NCBI GenBank assembly: GCA_946622285.1
Contig: CAMOPK010000001.1
Span: 1 to 41,342 of the forward strand
DNA: 41,342 bases
Reading direction: 5' to 3'
Source of the DNA: an uncultured Bacillota bacterium
Lineage (GTDB): Bacteria > Bacillota_I > Bacilli_A > RF39 > UBA660
Shown here: positions 34,071 to 41,342 of the stretch, piece after piece
How the letters are laid out: each line of letters starts with the position of its first letter
Position numbering within the stretch: position 1 is the stretch's first letter
Notes under the pieces: model-generated
Seen by the model: the letters and a program-made list of their open reading frames with translations, nothing else
Database searches by the model: none
What the model was told of the DNA's origin: nothing
Translations under genes and position numbers: made by a program

Positions 34071-35068
34071 TATTTTGTTGCTTCTTCAATTGCAACTGCA
34101 ACTGAAACTGTTGCACCTACCATTGGATTATTACCCATACCAATCAAGCCCATCATTTCAACATGAGCAGGTACTGAAGATGATCCGGCAAACTGTGCAT
34201 CGCTATGCATTCTTCCCATTGTATCTGTCATACCATATGAAGCAGGTCCTGCTGCCATATTATCTGGGTGTAATGTTCTACCAGTTCCACCACCTGATGC
34301 AACTGAAAAATATTTTTTACCCTTTTCAATGCATTCTTTTTTATAAGTTCCTGCAACTGGATGTTGGAATCTCGTTGGATTCGTTGAGTTACCCGTTATA
34401 GATACATCAACATCTTCTAAATGCATGATTGCTACGCCTTCTCTTACATCGTTAGCACCATAGCATCTAACTTTTCCTCTTTCACCATCTGAATATTTAA
34501 TTTCATCTACTACTTTTACTTTTCCAGTAAAGAAATCAAATTCAGTTTTTACATATGTAAATCCATTAATACGAGATATAATCTGAGCAGCATCTTTTCC
34601 AAGACCATTTAATACTACTCTTAATGGCTCTTTTCTTACTTTATTAGCATTTTTAGCTATACCAATTGCCCCTTCGGCAGCTGCAAATGATTCATGTCCT
34701 GCAAGAAATGCAAAACATTTAGTTTCTTCTGAAAGTAACATAGATGCTAAATTACCATGTCCTAGCCCTACTTTACGATCATCAGCTACACTTCCTGGAA
34801 TACAAAATGCTTGTAATCCTTCACCGATTGCTTTTGCTGCTTCGCTTGCTTTAGTTCTTCCTGATTTAATTGCAATTGCAGCACCTAATGTATAAGCCCA
34901 ACAAGCGTTTTCAAAACAAATTGGTTGAACTCCTTTAACGATTTCATAAGGATCAAATCCTAGATCTGTGCAAATTTTTCTTGCATCATCAAAATCTTTA
35001 ATACCATATTTTTCCATTACTGGTTTAATTTGGTCAATTCTTCTTTCATAACTTTCAAATAATGCCAT
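34070..35068 (-). CDS. GGGtGRT family protein
   Basis: Protein of 332 residues with ASGGGTGRTLHPDN, the motif naming the GGGtGRT family. Gly- and Ala-rich segments (AGPASYGMTDTMGRMHSDAQFAG cut by short turns) and ENACWAYTLGAAIAIKSG are also conserved in appearance. The family is almost always next to an iron-sulfur scaffold gene, as here, and is uncharacterised biochemically. ATG follows GAGGAG inside the end of the upstream gene region, five bases after its stop. A role with Fe-S cluster handling is inferred from context. Confidence 0.9.
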   Translation of the reverse strand: MALFESYERRIDQIKPVMEKYGIKDFDDARKICTDLGFDPYEIVKGVQPICFENACWAYTLGAAIAIKSGRTKASEAAKAIGEGLQAFCIPGSVADDRKVGLGHGNLASMLLSEETKCFAFLAGHESFAAAEGAIGIAKNANKVRKEPLRVVLNGLGKDAAQIISRINGFTYVKTEFDFFTGKVKVVDEIKYSDGERGKVRCYGANDVREGVAIMHLEDVDVSITGNSTNPTRFQHPVAGTYKKECIEKGKKYFSVASGGGTGRTLHPDNMAAGPASYGMTDTMGRMHSDAQFAGSSSVPAHVEMMGLIGMGNNPMVGATVSVAVAIEEATK

Positions 35069-35073
35069 TTTAT

Positions 35074-35763
35074 TTACTCCTCTCTAGGGTCAATTTTCTT
35101 AACCGCTTCATCAAATCTACCATATTTTCCACTTGCTTTTTCAATAGCTTCAGCTGGTTCCATACCCTTTTTGATATTTTCCATCATTTTACCTAAATTA
35201 ACATATTTATATCCAATGATTTGACTATCTTTATCTAAACCAATTTCAACTACATATCCTTCAGCAACATCCAAATATCTTGGTCCTTTAGCAAGAGTCG
35301 AATAGATTGTTCCAACTTGACTACGAGTTCCCTTACCTAAGTCTTCAAGTCCAGCACCAATAGCAAGTCCTCCTTCAGAGAATGCTGATTGACTACGACC
35401 ATATACTATTTGTAAGAATAACTCACGCATCGCAGTATTAATTGCATCGCATACCAAATCTGTATTTAATGCTTCTAATATTGTTTTCCCAACTAATATT
35501 TCACCAGCCATAGCAGCACTATGAGTCATACCACTACAACCAATAGTTTCAACTAATGCTTCTTGAATAATCCCCTCTTTTATATTTAATGTTAGTTTGC
35601 AAGCCCCTTGTTGTGGTGCACACCAACCAATTCCGTGTGTTAATCCAGAAATGTCTTTTATTTCTTTTGCTTGTACCCATTTACCTTCTTCAGGAATAGG
35701 TGCAGCACCATGACTTATACCCTTAACTGGGCACATGTTTTCAACTTCTTTTGAATAAATCAC
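35074..35763 (-). CDS. Iron-sulfur cluster scaffold-like protein (GGGtGRT-associated)
   Basis: 229 residues, annotated in relatives as Fe-S assembly scaffold. IGWCAPQQGACKL, ALVETIGCSGMTHSAAMAGEIL and LVCDAI carry cysteines in IscU-like positions. The start is GTG 35761-35763, with GAGG eight bases before it; an ATG at codon 10 is a weaker choice. It is co-transcribed with the GGGtGRT gene. No other suf or isc gene is in the window, so this pair may be a specialised module and not the general assembly route. Confidence 0.85.
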   Translation of the reverse strand: MIYSKEVENMCPVKGISHGAAPIPEEGKWVQAKEIKDISGLTHGIGWCAPQQGACKLTLNIKEGIIQEALVETIGCSGMTHSAAMAGEILVGKTILEALNTDLVCDAINTAMRELFLQIVYGRSQSAFSEGGLAIGAGLEDLGKGTRSQVGTIYSTLAKGPRYLDVAEGYVVEIGLDKDSQIIGYKYVNLGKMMENIKKGMEPAEAIEKASGKYGRFDEAVKKIDPREE

Positions 35764-35789
35764 AAAATCATCCTCAACTTTCCTAAAAT

Positions 35790-35798
35790 ATTATAACA
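35790..35798 (-). promoter_or_regulatory. Extended -10 promoter of the scaffold/GGGtGRT unit
   Basis: Minus-strand TGT-TATAAT (-10 at 35790-35795). Confidence 0.65.
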
Positions 35799-35805
35799 TA
35801 TTATT

Positions 35806-35830
35806 TAAAAAAAAGAACCAATCGGCTCTT
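35806..35830 (-). terminator. Terminator of the XRE regulator gene
   Basis: Stem AAGAACC/GGCTCTT (35813-35819 with 35824-35830, one G-U pair), loop AATC, eight T on the minus strand. The stop codon directly abuts the stem. Confidence 0.85.
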
Positions 35831-36757
35831 TTAATTTATTTTTATTTTAAATGAATAAGATGCACTACCTCTTTTAGAATAAGTAAAAAGTCGAATATAG
35901 TATTCACCTTCTAAATTAGGTACTACAAGACTGCTCTTTTCATATGATATAGGTATGTCTAATTCATCTCCAGTTGAGTTAAAAATGCTAACATCTTTTA
36001 TTTTGACTAAATTAGAATCAAGAACAAGCGTATCACCTTTACTAGTTTCTAAAATTTCTTTATATTCCATTTCGTAAGGTGCAATTGCATCAACACAAAT
36101 ACCCATTTGTTCATTTCCAACCATATCACTTATACAGTATGAACCAATATTCATGAGCACTCTTTTTTCATTATTTATAACCCATACATTATATGGATTT
36201 GGATTAAATACATCGATTTTCCAAGTAAAAAGCCAAAGACCAAAATGAATATCTTGACTATTCACAAGTGGTTCGAATGGTGAAACAGAAGTTTTTTTAA
36301 TCATTTTATACCCTGGTCCAAGATAAGTATATGTGTCTCCTTTTTCCTTTATAAAAATCATAAATAAAGGATCTTCATTTCTTTTCACTCTTTTATAATC
36401 AATCATAAATGTTGAAATAAATATTAAAAACAAAATAATTAATATTATAAATAATACTTTATGTTTAAATTTCTTTAATTTTTTATTTGAATAATCAATA
36501 GTATTGTTTAAAACTTCATCAGTTTTTTCTTTCAATTCTTCTTTTTTTATTTCTTCACCATTTAATAATTCATTAACTGAAACATCTAAAGTTTCACTAA
36601 GTGGTTTTAGAAGTGACATGTCCATTAAACATATACCTCGTTCCCACTTTGAAACTGCATTCTTGCTAACATTTAATTTTTCAGCTAACTGTTCTTGAGT
36701 TAGTTTCTTTTCTTTTCTTTTTTTAGATATAAACCCACCAATTTTTTCTTGGTTCAT
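35831..36757 (-). CDS. XRE-family regulator with membrane span
   Basis: 308 residues. Residues ~1-62 are a Cro/C1-type helix-turn-helix (ISKKRKEKKLTQEQLAEKLNVSKNAVSKWERG), then a Glu/Lys linker, one membrane span (~99-118, VLFIILIILFLIFISTFMI), and an extracellular beta-rich domain of ~185 residues. This layout suggests a regulator that senses an envelope signal, or a membrane protein whose HTH tethers it to DNA. ATG 36755-36757 follows GGAGGGGAT; the eleven codons ahead lack a ribosome site. It is a lone gene; its target is unknown. Confidence 0.88.
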   Translation of the reverse strand: MNQEKIGGFISKKRKEKKLTQEQLAEKLNVSKNAVSKWERGICLMDMSLLKPLSETLDVSVNELLNGEEIKKEELKEKTDEVLNNTIDYSNKKLKKFKHKVLFIILIILFLIFISTFMIDYKRVKRNEDPLFMIFIKEKGDTYTYLGPGYKMIKKTSVSPFEPLVNSQDIHFGLWLFTWKIDVFNPNPYNVWVINNEKRVLMNIGSYCISDMVGNEQMGICVDAIAPYEMEYKEILETSKGDTLVLDSNLVKIKDVSIFNSTGDELDIPISYEKSSLVVPNLEGEYYIRLFTYSKRGSASYSFKIKIN

Positions 36758-36817
36758 TTTATCCCCTCCAATATAAATGTTAACAAACAATCTTTTTAAT
36801 TTAAATATACCTGTGGT

Positions 36818-38374
36818 TTACTTATAAATTTTAGCTAATTCTTCAGCAACTTTAATGCCATCAATTGCAGCAGATGTAATACCACCTGCATATCCGGCTC
36901 CCTCACCACACGGGTAAATTCCTTTGATATTGCTTTCTAGGAGTTCATTTCTTACAATTCGAACTGGTGAACTTGTTCTACTTTCAACTCCACATAAAAC
37001 AGTATCATCATTGTCAAAACCTTTAATTTTTCTTCCAAATTCTGGAAATGCTTCTTTAATAGAACTACTTATATAATTTGGTAATATTTTATTTAAATTA
37101 GCAAATTCATATTCACTTTTAAATAATGGTTTTAAATTACCAAAACTATTTGATTTTTTATTATCTTTAAAGTCTTTTAATAATTGAATAGGTATTTTAC
37201 CATTACCTATTTCATAAGCTTTCTTTTCTAAATTTCTTTGATATTCTATTCCATCAAGTGGATTAGAACCAAAGTCTTTTTCATTAATTGTAACAATAAG
37301 TGCACTGTTAGCAAAACCACTATTTCTATCATGATTACTCATTCCATTTATAGCTAACATATTTTTCTCGCTTGATGCATTAATTACATAGCCACCTGGA
37401 CACATACAAAATGTATAAACTCCTCTATCGCCAACTTGTTTAGTTAGTTTATAACTGGCATTTGGTAAAACATCTTTATATTTTTTTCCATATTGTGATT
37501 CATTAATCATATTTTGATCATGTATTACTCTAAGACCTACTGCAAATGGTTTTGGTTCCATAATTAAATTACTTTTATAAAGCATTTTAAATGTATCTCT
37601 TGCACTATGACCTATTGCTAAAACTAAGGCATCACATTTAATATGTTCATCATTATTGACAATAATTTCTTTTAATTCATTGTTTTCAATTATTAAATCT
37701 GTTAGTTTAGTTTCAAATCTAAATTTACCACCCATACTTATTATTTTTTCACGCATATTTTTGATAACAATGCGAAGTAAATCTGTTCCAATATGAGGGT
37801 GATTTGAATACATAATATCACTTGGAGCACCACACTTTATAAATGTTTCAAATACTTTAAAGTGGCGATTTTCTAAATCTTTAATTAAAGTATTTAATTT
37901 ACCATCTGAAAAAGCTCCTGCTCCACCTTCACCAAATTGAACATTTGAATCAGGTTTTAATTTATTTGTTTTAAAGAATTCTTCAATATCTTCAATTCTT
38001 TCTTCTACTTTCTTTCCTCTTTCAATTATAAGTGGTTTATAACCATTTTCAGAAAGAAGATAAGATGCAAATAAACCTGCTGGCCCTGCTCCTACAATTA
38101 CAATATTTCCTTTTTTAGTTCCGGTTTTAGAAAAAACATATTCTCGTTTTTTAGATTCAAAAATATCATTATTATACTTGATTCTTTTTTCGTTTTTAAC
38201 ATTAACATCAAGTTCATAAATATAATATATTTCTGCTTTATTCCTTGCATCAATTGATTCTTTAATTATTTCATAATCAAGAATATCTGATACTTCTACT
38301 TTTAATTTCTTGGCCAAAGCTCCAATTATATCTTTTTTTAGAACTTCAACTTTTAGATTACGGACTCTAAGCAA
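36818..38374 (-). CDS. FAD-dependent oxidoreductase (dehydrogenase-like)
   Basis: Flavoprotein of 518 residues. An N-terminal ~90-residue domain precedes the Rossmann loop NIVIVGAGPAGLFAS; QFGEGGAGAFSDGKLNT, LAIGHSARDTF, CMCPGGYVINASSE and the C-terminal CGEGAGYAGGITSAAIDG are typical of the uncharacterised FAD-dependent dehydrogenase family. The start is TTG 38372-38374 after GGTGATAAAA, overlapping the stop of the upstream flavoprotein by eight bases; a GTG three codons upstream is in the ribosome site. No terminator was found after it. Confidence 0.9.
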   Translation of the reverse strand: MLRVRNLKVEVLKKDIIGALAKKLKVEVSDILDYEIIKESIDARNKAEIYYIYELDVNVKNEKRIKYNNDIFESKKREYVFSKTGTKKGNIVIVGAGPAGLFASYLLSENGYKPLIIERGKKVEERIEDIEEFFKTNKLKPDSNVQFGEGGAGAFSDGKLNTLIKDLENRHFKVFETFIKCGAPSDIMYSNHPHIGTDLLRIVIKNMREKIISMGGKFRFETKLTDLIIENNELKEIIVNNDEHIKCDALVLAIGHSARDTFKMLYKSNLIMEPKPFAVGLRVIHDQNMINESQYGKKYKDVLPNASYKLTKQVGDRGVYTFCMCPGGYVINASSEKNMLAINGMSNHDRNSGFANSALIVTINEKDFGSNPLDGIEYQRNLEKKAYEIGNGKIPIQLLKDFKDNKKSNSFGNLKPLFKSEYEFANLNKILPNYISSSIKEAFPEFGRKIKGFDNDDTVLCGVESRTSSPVRIVRNELLESNIKGIYPCGEGAGYAGGITSAAIDGIKVAEELAKIYK

Positions 38375-39542
38375 TTTTATCACCTACTATATATCCTGTT
38401 ATGAATGCAAATGCTAAATTAAATCCTCCGCATTCACCATCAACATCTAATGTTTCACCTATAACGTAAAGATTATTGATTCTTGTTTCCATTGTTTCAG
38501 GATTAATTTCATTTAATGAAAGTCCACCTGTACATACTTGTGCTCTTTCATATCCATTTGTCCCAACAATATCTAAATTAAAATCATTGACAATACTAGC
38601 AAGTTTTTTCTTTTCTACTTGGTTTAACTCTATCCATTTTTTAGATTTACTTACTTTCGCAAGTTTAAAAAATATATGCATAAGTTTATAATTAAACAAA
38701 CTTTCCATTGTTTCTTCAATTGTTAAATCTAATTTGTTATTTTCCATGAATTTATAGAAATCTTCTTCAAAGAAATTTATTTTAACATTTACTTTTTTCT
38801 TAGAATGTAATGCTTTAGAAACTATTGAACTAAGATTAAATGTGCATATTCCACTTATGCCATAGTCAGTTAATTGAAGTTCACCAACACTTTCTTTTAT
38901 AAATTCGTTATCAATATATAGTTTTAAACTCGATTCAACACGGATTCCATTCCAATCTTTTAAATAAGATTCATTTGCCTTGAGTCCAATTAAAGCTGGT
39001 AAAACAGGAGTTATTTTTAATCCCATATTTTGTAAAATATCATAAACTTTACCATCACTACCAGTTTTAGGTGCTGCTTTAGATCCCATGGCAAAAACAA
39101 GTTTATCACATAAATATTCTTTGCCATTTGTAATTACCTTAAATTTATTATCTTCTCTTTTAACATCTAAAACTTCAACATTATATTCAACTTTAACATT
39201 TTTTTCTAATGACTTATCAAATATTTCTTTAATACTAAGACTAGATAACGAGTGAGGATAATAATAACCATCTTTAATAGTTGGATAAATACCAAGACTA
39301 CTTAAAAATTCATATGTTTCATCTTTTTTTGAAAGAATTCTTTCTAATTTTTCTTTAGAATCAGTATTATATTTATTAATGTTTATATCAGAGTTCCAAT
39401 AATTACACCTTCCATTACCTGTTACTAGTATTTTTTTAGAAGATTTATCATTCTTTTCTAGAAGTGTAACGTTTGCTTTTTTACTCATTTTTAAAGCTGC
39501 AATTATTCCACTTGCTCCTGCTCCAATAACAATTACATCCAT
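38367..39542 (-). CDS. HI0933/YhiN-family flavoprotein
   Basis: NAD(P)/FAD-dependent oxidoreductase of 391 residues. VIVIGAGASGIIAA binds FAD; SSKKILVTGNGRCN is the HI0933 family signature; AMGSKAAPKTGSDG and the C-terminal VIGETLDVDGECGGFNLAFAF close the FAD site. The reaction is not established for most members, although one relative, BaiN, was assigned to bile-acid reduction. ATG follows GGTGATTTAA. It forms a two-gene operon with the second flavoprotein. Confidence 0.92.
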   Translation of the reverse strand: MDVIVIGAGASGIIAALKMSKKANVTLLEKNDKSSKKILVTGNGRCNYWNSDININKYNTDSKEKLERILSKKDETYEFLSSLGIYPTIKDGYYYPHSLSSLSIKEIFDKSLEKNVKVEYNVEVLDVKREDNKFKVITNGKEYLCDKLVFAMGSKAAPKTGSDGKVYDILQNMGLKITPVLPALIGLKANESYLKDWNGIRVESSLKLYIDNEFIKESVGELQLTDYGISGICTFNLSSIVSKALHSKKKVNVKINFFEEDFYKFMENNKLDLTIEETMESLFNYKLMHIFFKLAKVSKSKKWIELNQVEKKKLASIVNDFNLDIVGTNGYERAQVCTGGLSLNEINPETMETRINNLYVIGETLDVDGECGGFNLAFAFITGYIVGDKIA

Positions 39543-39558
39543 TTAAATCACCATTTTT

Positions 39559-39567
39559 ATTATAACA
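39559..39567 (-). promoter_or_regulatory. Extended -10 promoter of the flavoprotein pair
   Basis: Minus-strand TGT-TATAAT (-10 at 39559-39564), adjoining the DUF4153 terminator. Confidence 0.65.
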
Positions 39568-39598
39568 AAAATAACAGGATTATTAAATCCTGTTATTT
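39565..39598 (-). terminator. Terminator of the DUF4153 gene
   Basis: Perfect 13-bp stem AAATAACAGGATT/AATCCTGTTATTT (39569-39581 with 39586-39598), loop ATTA. The stop TAA (39593-39595) is in the stem. Confidence 0.9.
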
Positions 39599-41122
39599 AG
39601 TTAATATATATCCTGTGATATGTATGTTTTCTAGTTTTCCATTATAACCATTGATATTTAAATTTTGAACATATAAGTCATGAGTTTCATCTAACTCATA
39701 TATTAAAGTACCTTCAATTAATTCATGATTGATCAATTTATTAATTGTATCTTCAAAGTTAACAGTATATTCATCTATCTTTATTTTGTTGCTTTCAGTA
39801 TCAAAAGATTCCATCATTGGCTTAATCTTTGAATATTCAGAAATATCAAGTTCTTTTATAGTAGCTTCATATGTTTCATAAAAATACTCATAATGGTTAG
39901 CTTTTTTTCTCATTTCATCTTTATCTAGTTTAACTGTTAATTTATCTAAAGCATCTTTCATATCTAAATAATTAAATGAACCAATTACTTTAGCTTGATC
40001 TTCACCATCTAATTCTTTGAATTCACGACCTGACATTATTTTTTCTATTCTTTTAGTTTGAAGAGTAATACTTAAATCTTCATAATTAATCCTTGGAACT
40101 ATAAATGTAATAGCAGATACAATTACAATTATGAAGAATATCAAATTTAGATGTTTTCTTTCTTTAAATTTCATTAAGAATAATATTATTAATTCAACAA
40201 TTAAGACCATCAAACCAATATATCTTTCATCAGTCAATCCATAAGTACTTATTCTTATAATCATTGCATATGATTGAAGTATATAAAGTGGTATAAAAAT
40301 ATAAGAAATATTTTTATCAACGAAATTAACTAATTTATTCTTAAGTTTTAATTCTTTAATCAAAACAATTACTGGTATTGAAACTATAAACAAGGCTAGT
40401 ATAATTCCAAATACTGAATTTGATGGCATGTCATTTGTTACAATTATTTTTATGATATAAAGGTAAACAACTAATAATGCAATATATGTTAATGGAACAA
40501 TTACATATTTAAGTAAATTATTAGCAAGTTCTGTTATATCTGCCTTTTTATTGATAAATGCATATAAATAAGCAGGTATTGTATAAAAACCCCAAATAGC
40601 AACTAAAGTTCTTAAAAATATATCACCATCATGATCAGGTATTAAAAGTGCTGTAATAATACTTATAACAGCAACAACACCAATTGTTAATACAATGTTG
40701 ATGATTGTTGTTGAAACTAAATTACTAAATATCTTATGTAGATAAGTTGATAGTTCTAATTTTGTTTCTTTAATAATGCAATATAAGTTAATTGATACCA
40801 TACTTATTAAATAAAATATAAAGAAATTAGCAAAAGATTCTTCATAATTGACAAAAAGATAACCAAGTCCGAATGATACTAATGCTGCTATTATGTACCC
40901 TATTATTCTTGATGTTCTATGTTTGAAATAATTTTCAATTGTGAAAAAGTTAATACAAAAGAATATCTCATATTTAAAAAGTTCATAACATGTACTTGTA
41001 TCAATAAATATAATTGTGATAATTGTTGAAATTATAATAGCAATATTAGTTAACAAATAACTTTTAAAAAATTCAACATAATTGTCACTTAATTTTTTAA
41101 CTAAGTTTTTAATAAAATTCAT
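39593..41122 (-). CDS. DUF4153-like polytopic membrane protein
   Basis: 509 residues. At least ten hydrophobic spans cover residues ~20-350. A polar region of ~160 residues (from about SITLQTKRIEKIMSG) follows and probably lies outside or forms a separate domain, with repeated helical pattern (FNYLDMKDALDKL, YEYFYETYEATIKELDI). The membrane part resembles the DUF4153 family, whose function is unknown. ATG follows a strong AAGGAGG. Its -10 box lies in the end of the upstream gene. Confidence 0.78.
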   Translation of the reverse strand: MNFIKNLVKKLSDNYVEFFKSYLLTNIAIIISTIITIIFIDTSTCYELFKYEIFFCINFFTIENYFKHRTSRIIGYIIAALVSFGLGYLFVNYEESFANFFIFYLISMVSINLYCIIKETKLELSTYLHKIFSNLVSTTIINIVLTIGVVAVISIITALLIPDHDGDIFLRTLVAIWGFYTIPAYLYAFINKKADITELANNLLKYVIVPLTYIALLVVYLYIIKIIVTNDMPSNSVFGIILALFIVSIPVIVLIKELKLKNKLVNFVDKNISYIFIPLYILQSYAMIIRISTYGLTDERYIGLMVLIVELIILFLMKFKERKHLNLIFFIIVIVSAITFIVPRINYEDLSITLQTKRIEKIMSGREFKELDGEDQAKVIGSFNYLDMKDALDKLTVKLDKDEMRKKANHYEYFYETYEATIKELDISEYSKIKPMMESFDTESNKIKIDEYTVNFEDTINKLINHELIEGTLIYELDETHDLYVQNLNINGYNGKLENIHITGYILTK

Positions 41123-41140
41123 ATAATAACCTCCTTATTA

Positions 41141-41146
41141 ATTATA
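41141..41146 (-). promoter_or_regulatory. -10 box of the DUF4153 gene
   Basis: Minus-strand TATAAT just after the upstream stop, with TTAAAA about 17 bases further up as a weak -35 inside the neighbouring gene. Confidence 0.5.
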
Positions 41147-41148
41147 CA

Positions 41149-41342
41149 CTATTTATATATGCTTTTAATAATTGAGTTAAATAAATGACTAAAATAAGCA
41201 TCTATTTTAGGATCTATTTTTTTAGTTTTATTATAAATTGTAATTAATTCTTTAAAACTAACTTTTATATCTTCAGTATATTTTTGATTTAAGTTTTTAA
41301 AAACAAACTCAATTGTCTTTTTAACTAAATCTGGATCTAACT
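41149..41342 (-). CDS. 3' end of an unknown gene, start beyond window
   Basis: An open frame enters from the window edge and ends in TAG at 41149-41151. About 63 C-terminal codons are visible, reading LDPDLVKKTIEFVFKNLNQ, then KVSFKELITIYNKTKKIDP and AYFSHLFNSIIKSIYK. The helical Lys-rich composition matches coding sequence here, and the DUF4153 gene follows in the same direction. The product cannot be identified from this fragment. Confidence 0.6.
   Translation of the reverse strand, partial: LDPDLVKKTIEFVFKNLNQKYTEDIKVSFKELITIYNKTKKIDPKIDAYFSHLFNSIIKSIYK

Overview
The window is strongly A+T-rich, densely coding, and carries almost every gene on the minus strand. The gene families point to a low-GC Firmicutes lineage: HrcA/CIRCE, the RNA polymerase delta subunit, DivIC, a YwiB-argS-rpoE block, FtsEX beside prfB, and NAD-dependent DNA ligase. 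It is probably an uncultured wall-bearing gut bacterium of the Bacilli/Mollicutes border type, but that placement is inferred from gene content only. The cell makes peptidoglycan precursors (ddl, murF). It uses UGA as a stop: prfB (release factor 2) is present with its programmed UGA frameshift, and several genes end in TGA.

Region 1-8.3 kb is a rearranged lepA-hemW-hrcA-grpE-dnaK translation and heat-shock cluster. hrcA-grpE-dnaK reads from a consensus promoter flanked by two CIRCE operators. A convergent ispE and a 51-residue membrane protein gene lie between hrcA and the lepA-hemW operon. Region 8.3-11.7 kb holds an isolated type IV pilin-like gene, ackA-nrnA and a DUF308 membrane protein.

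Region 11.7-14.5 kb looks like a small accessory patch. It has three tRNA genes (Ser-CGA, Leu-GAG, Thr-CGT), a DUF1653 gene whose stop codon touches tRNA-Ser, two unrecognised plus-strand genes, and an unrecognised gene enclosed by 70-bp near-identical direct repeats between rpoE and tRNA-Thr. Region 14.5-17.5 kb is ywiB-argS-rpoE plus a PduL-type phosphotransacylase, which with AckA would complete acetyl-CoA to acetate.

Region 17.6-23.8 kb contains envelope proteins (LemA, DivIC-like, anchored and secreted unknowns, a zinc-ribbon/TPM pair) and a protein-kinase-fold protein. Region 23.8-33 kb is prfB-ftsE-ftsX, ligA, and a hydrolase-murF-ddl-GNAT operon whose MurF is membrane-anchored. Region 33-41.3 kb has a rhodanese lipoprotein with a transglutaminase-like protein, the GGGtGRT/Fe-S scaffold pair, an XRE membrane regulator, two flavoproteins, a DUF4153 membrane protein and the 3' end of an unknown gene.

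Three genome-wide habits show up. Rho-independent hairpins very often contain the stop codon of the gene they terminate. Promoters are mostly extended -10 elements, TGN-TATAAT. Many ribosome binding sites are GGTGAT, which creates false GTG starts; several starts below were corrected for this.
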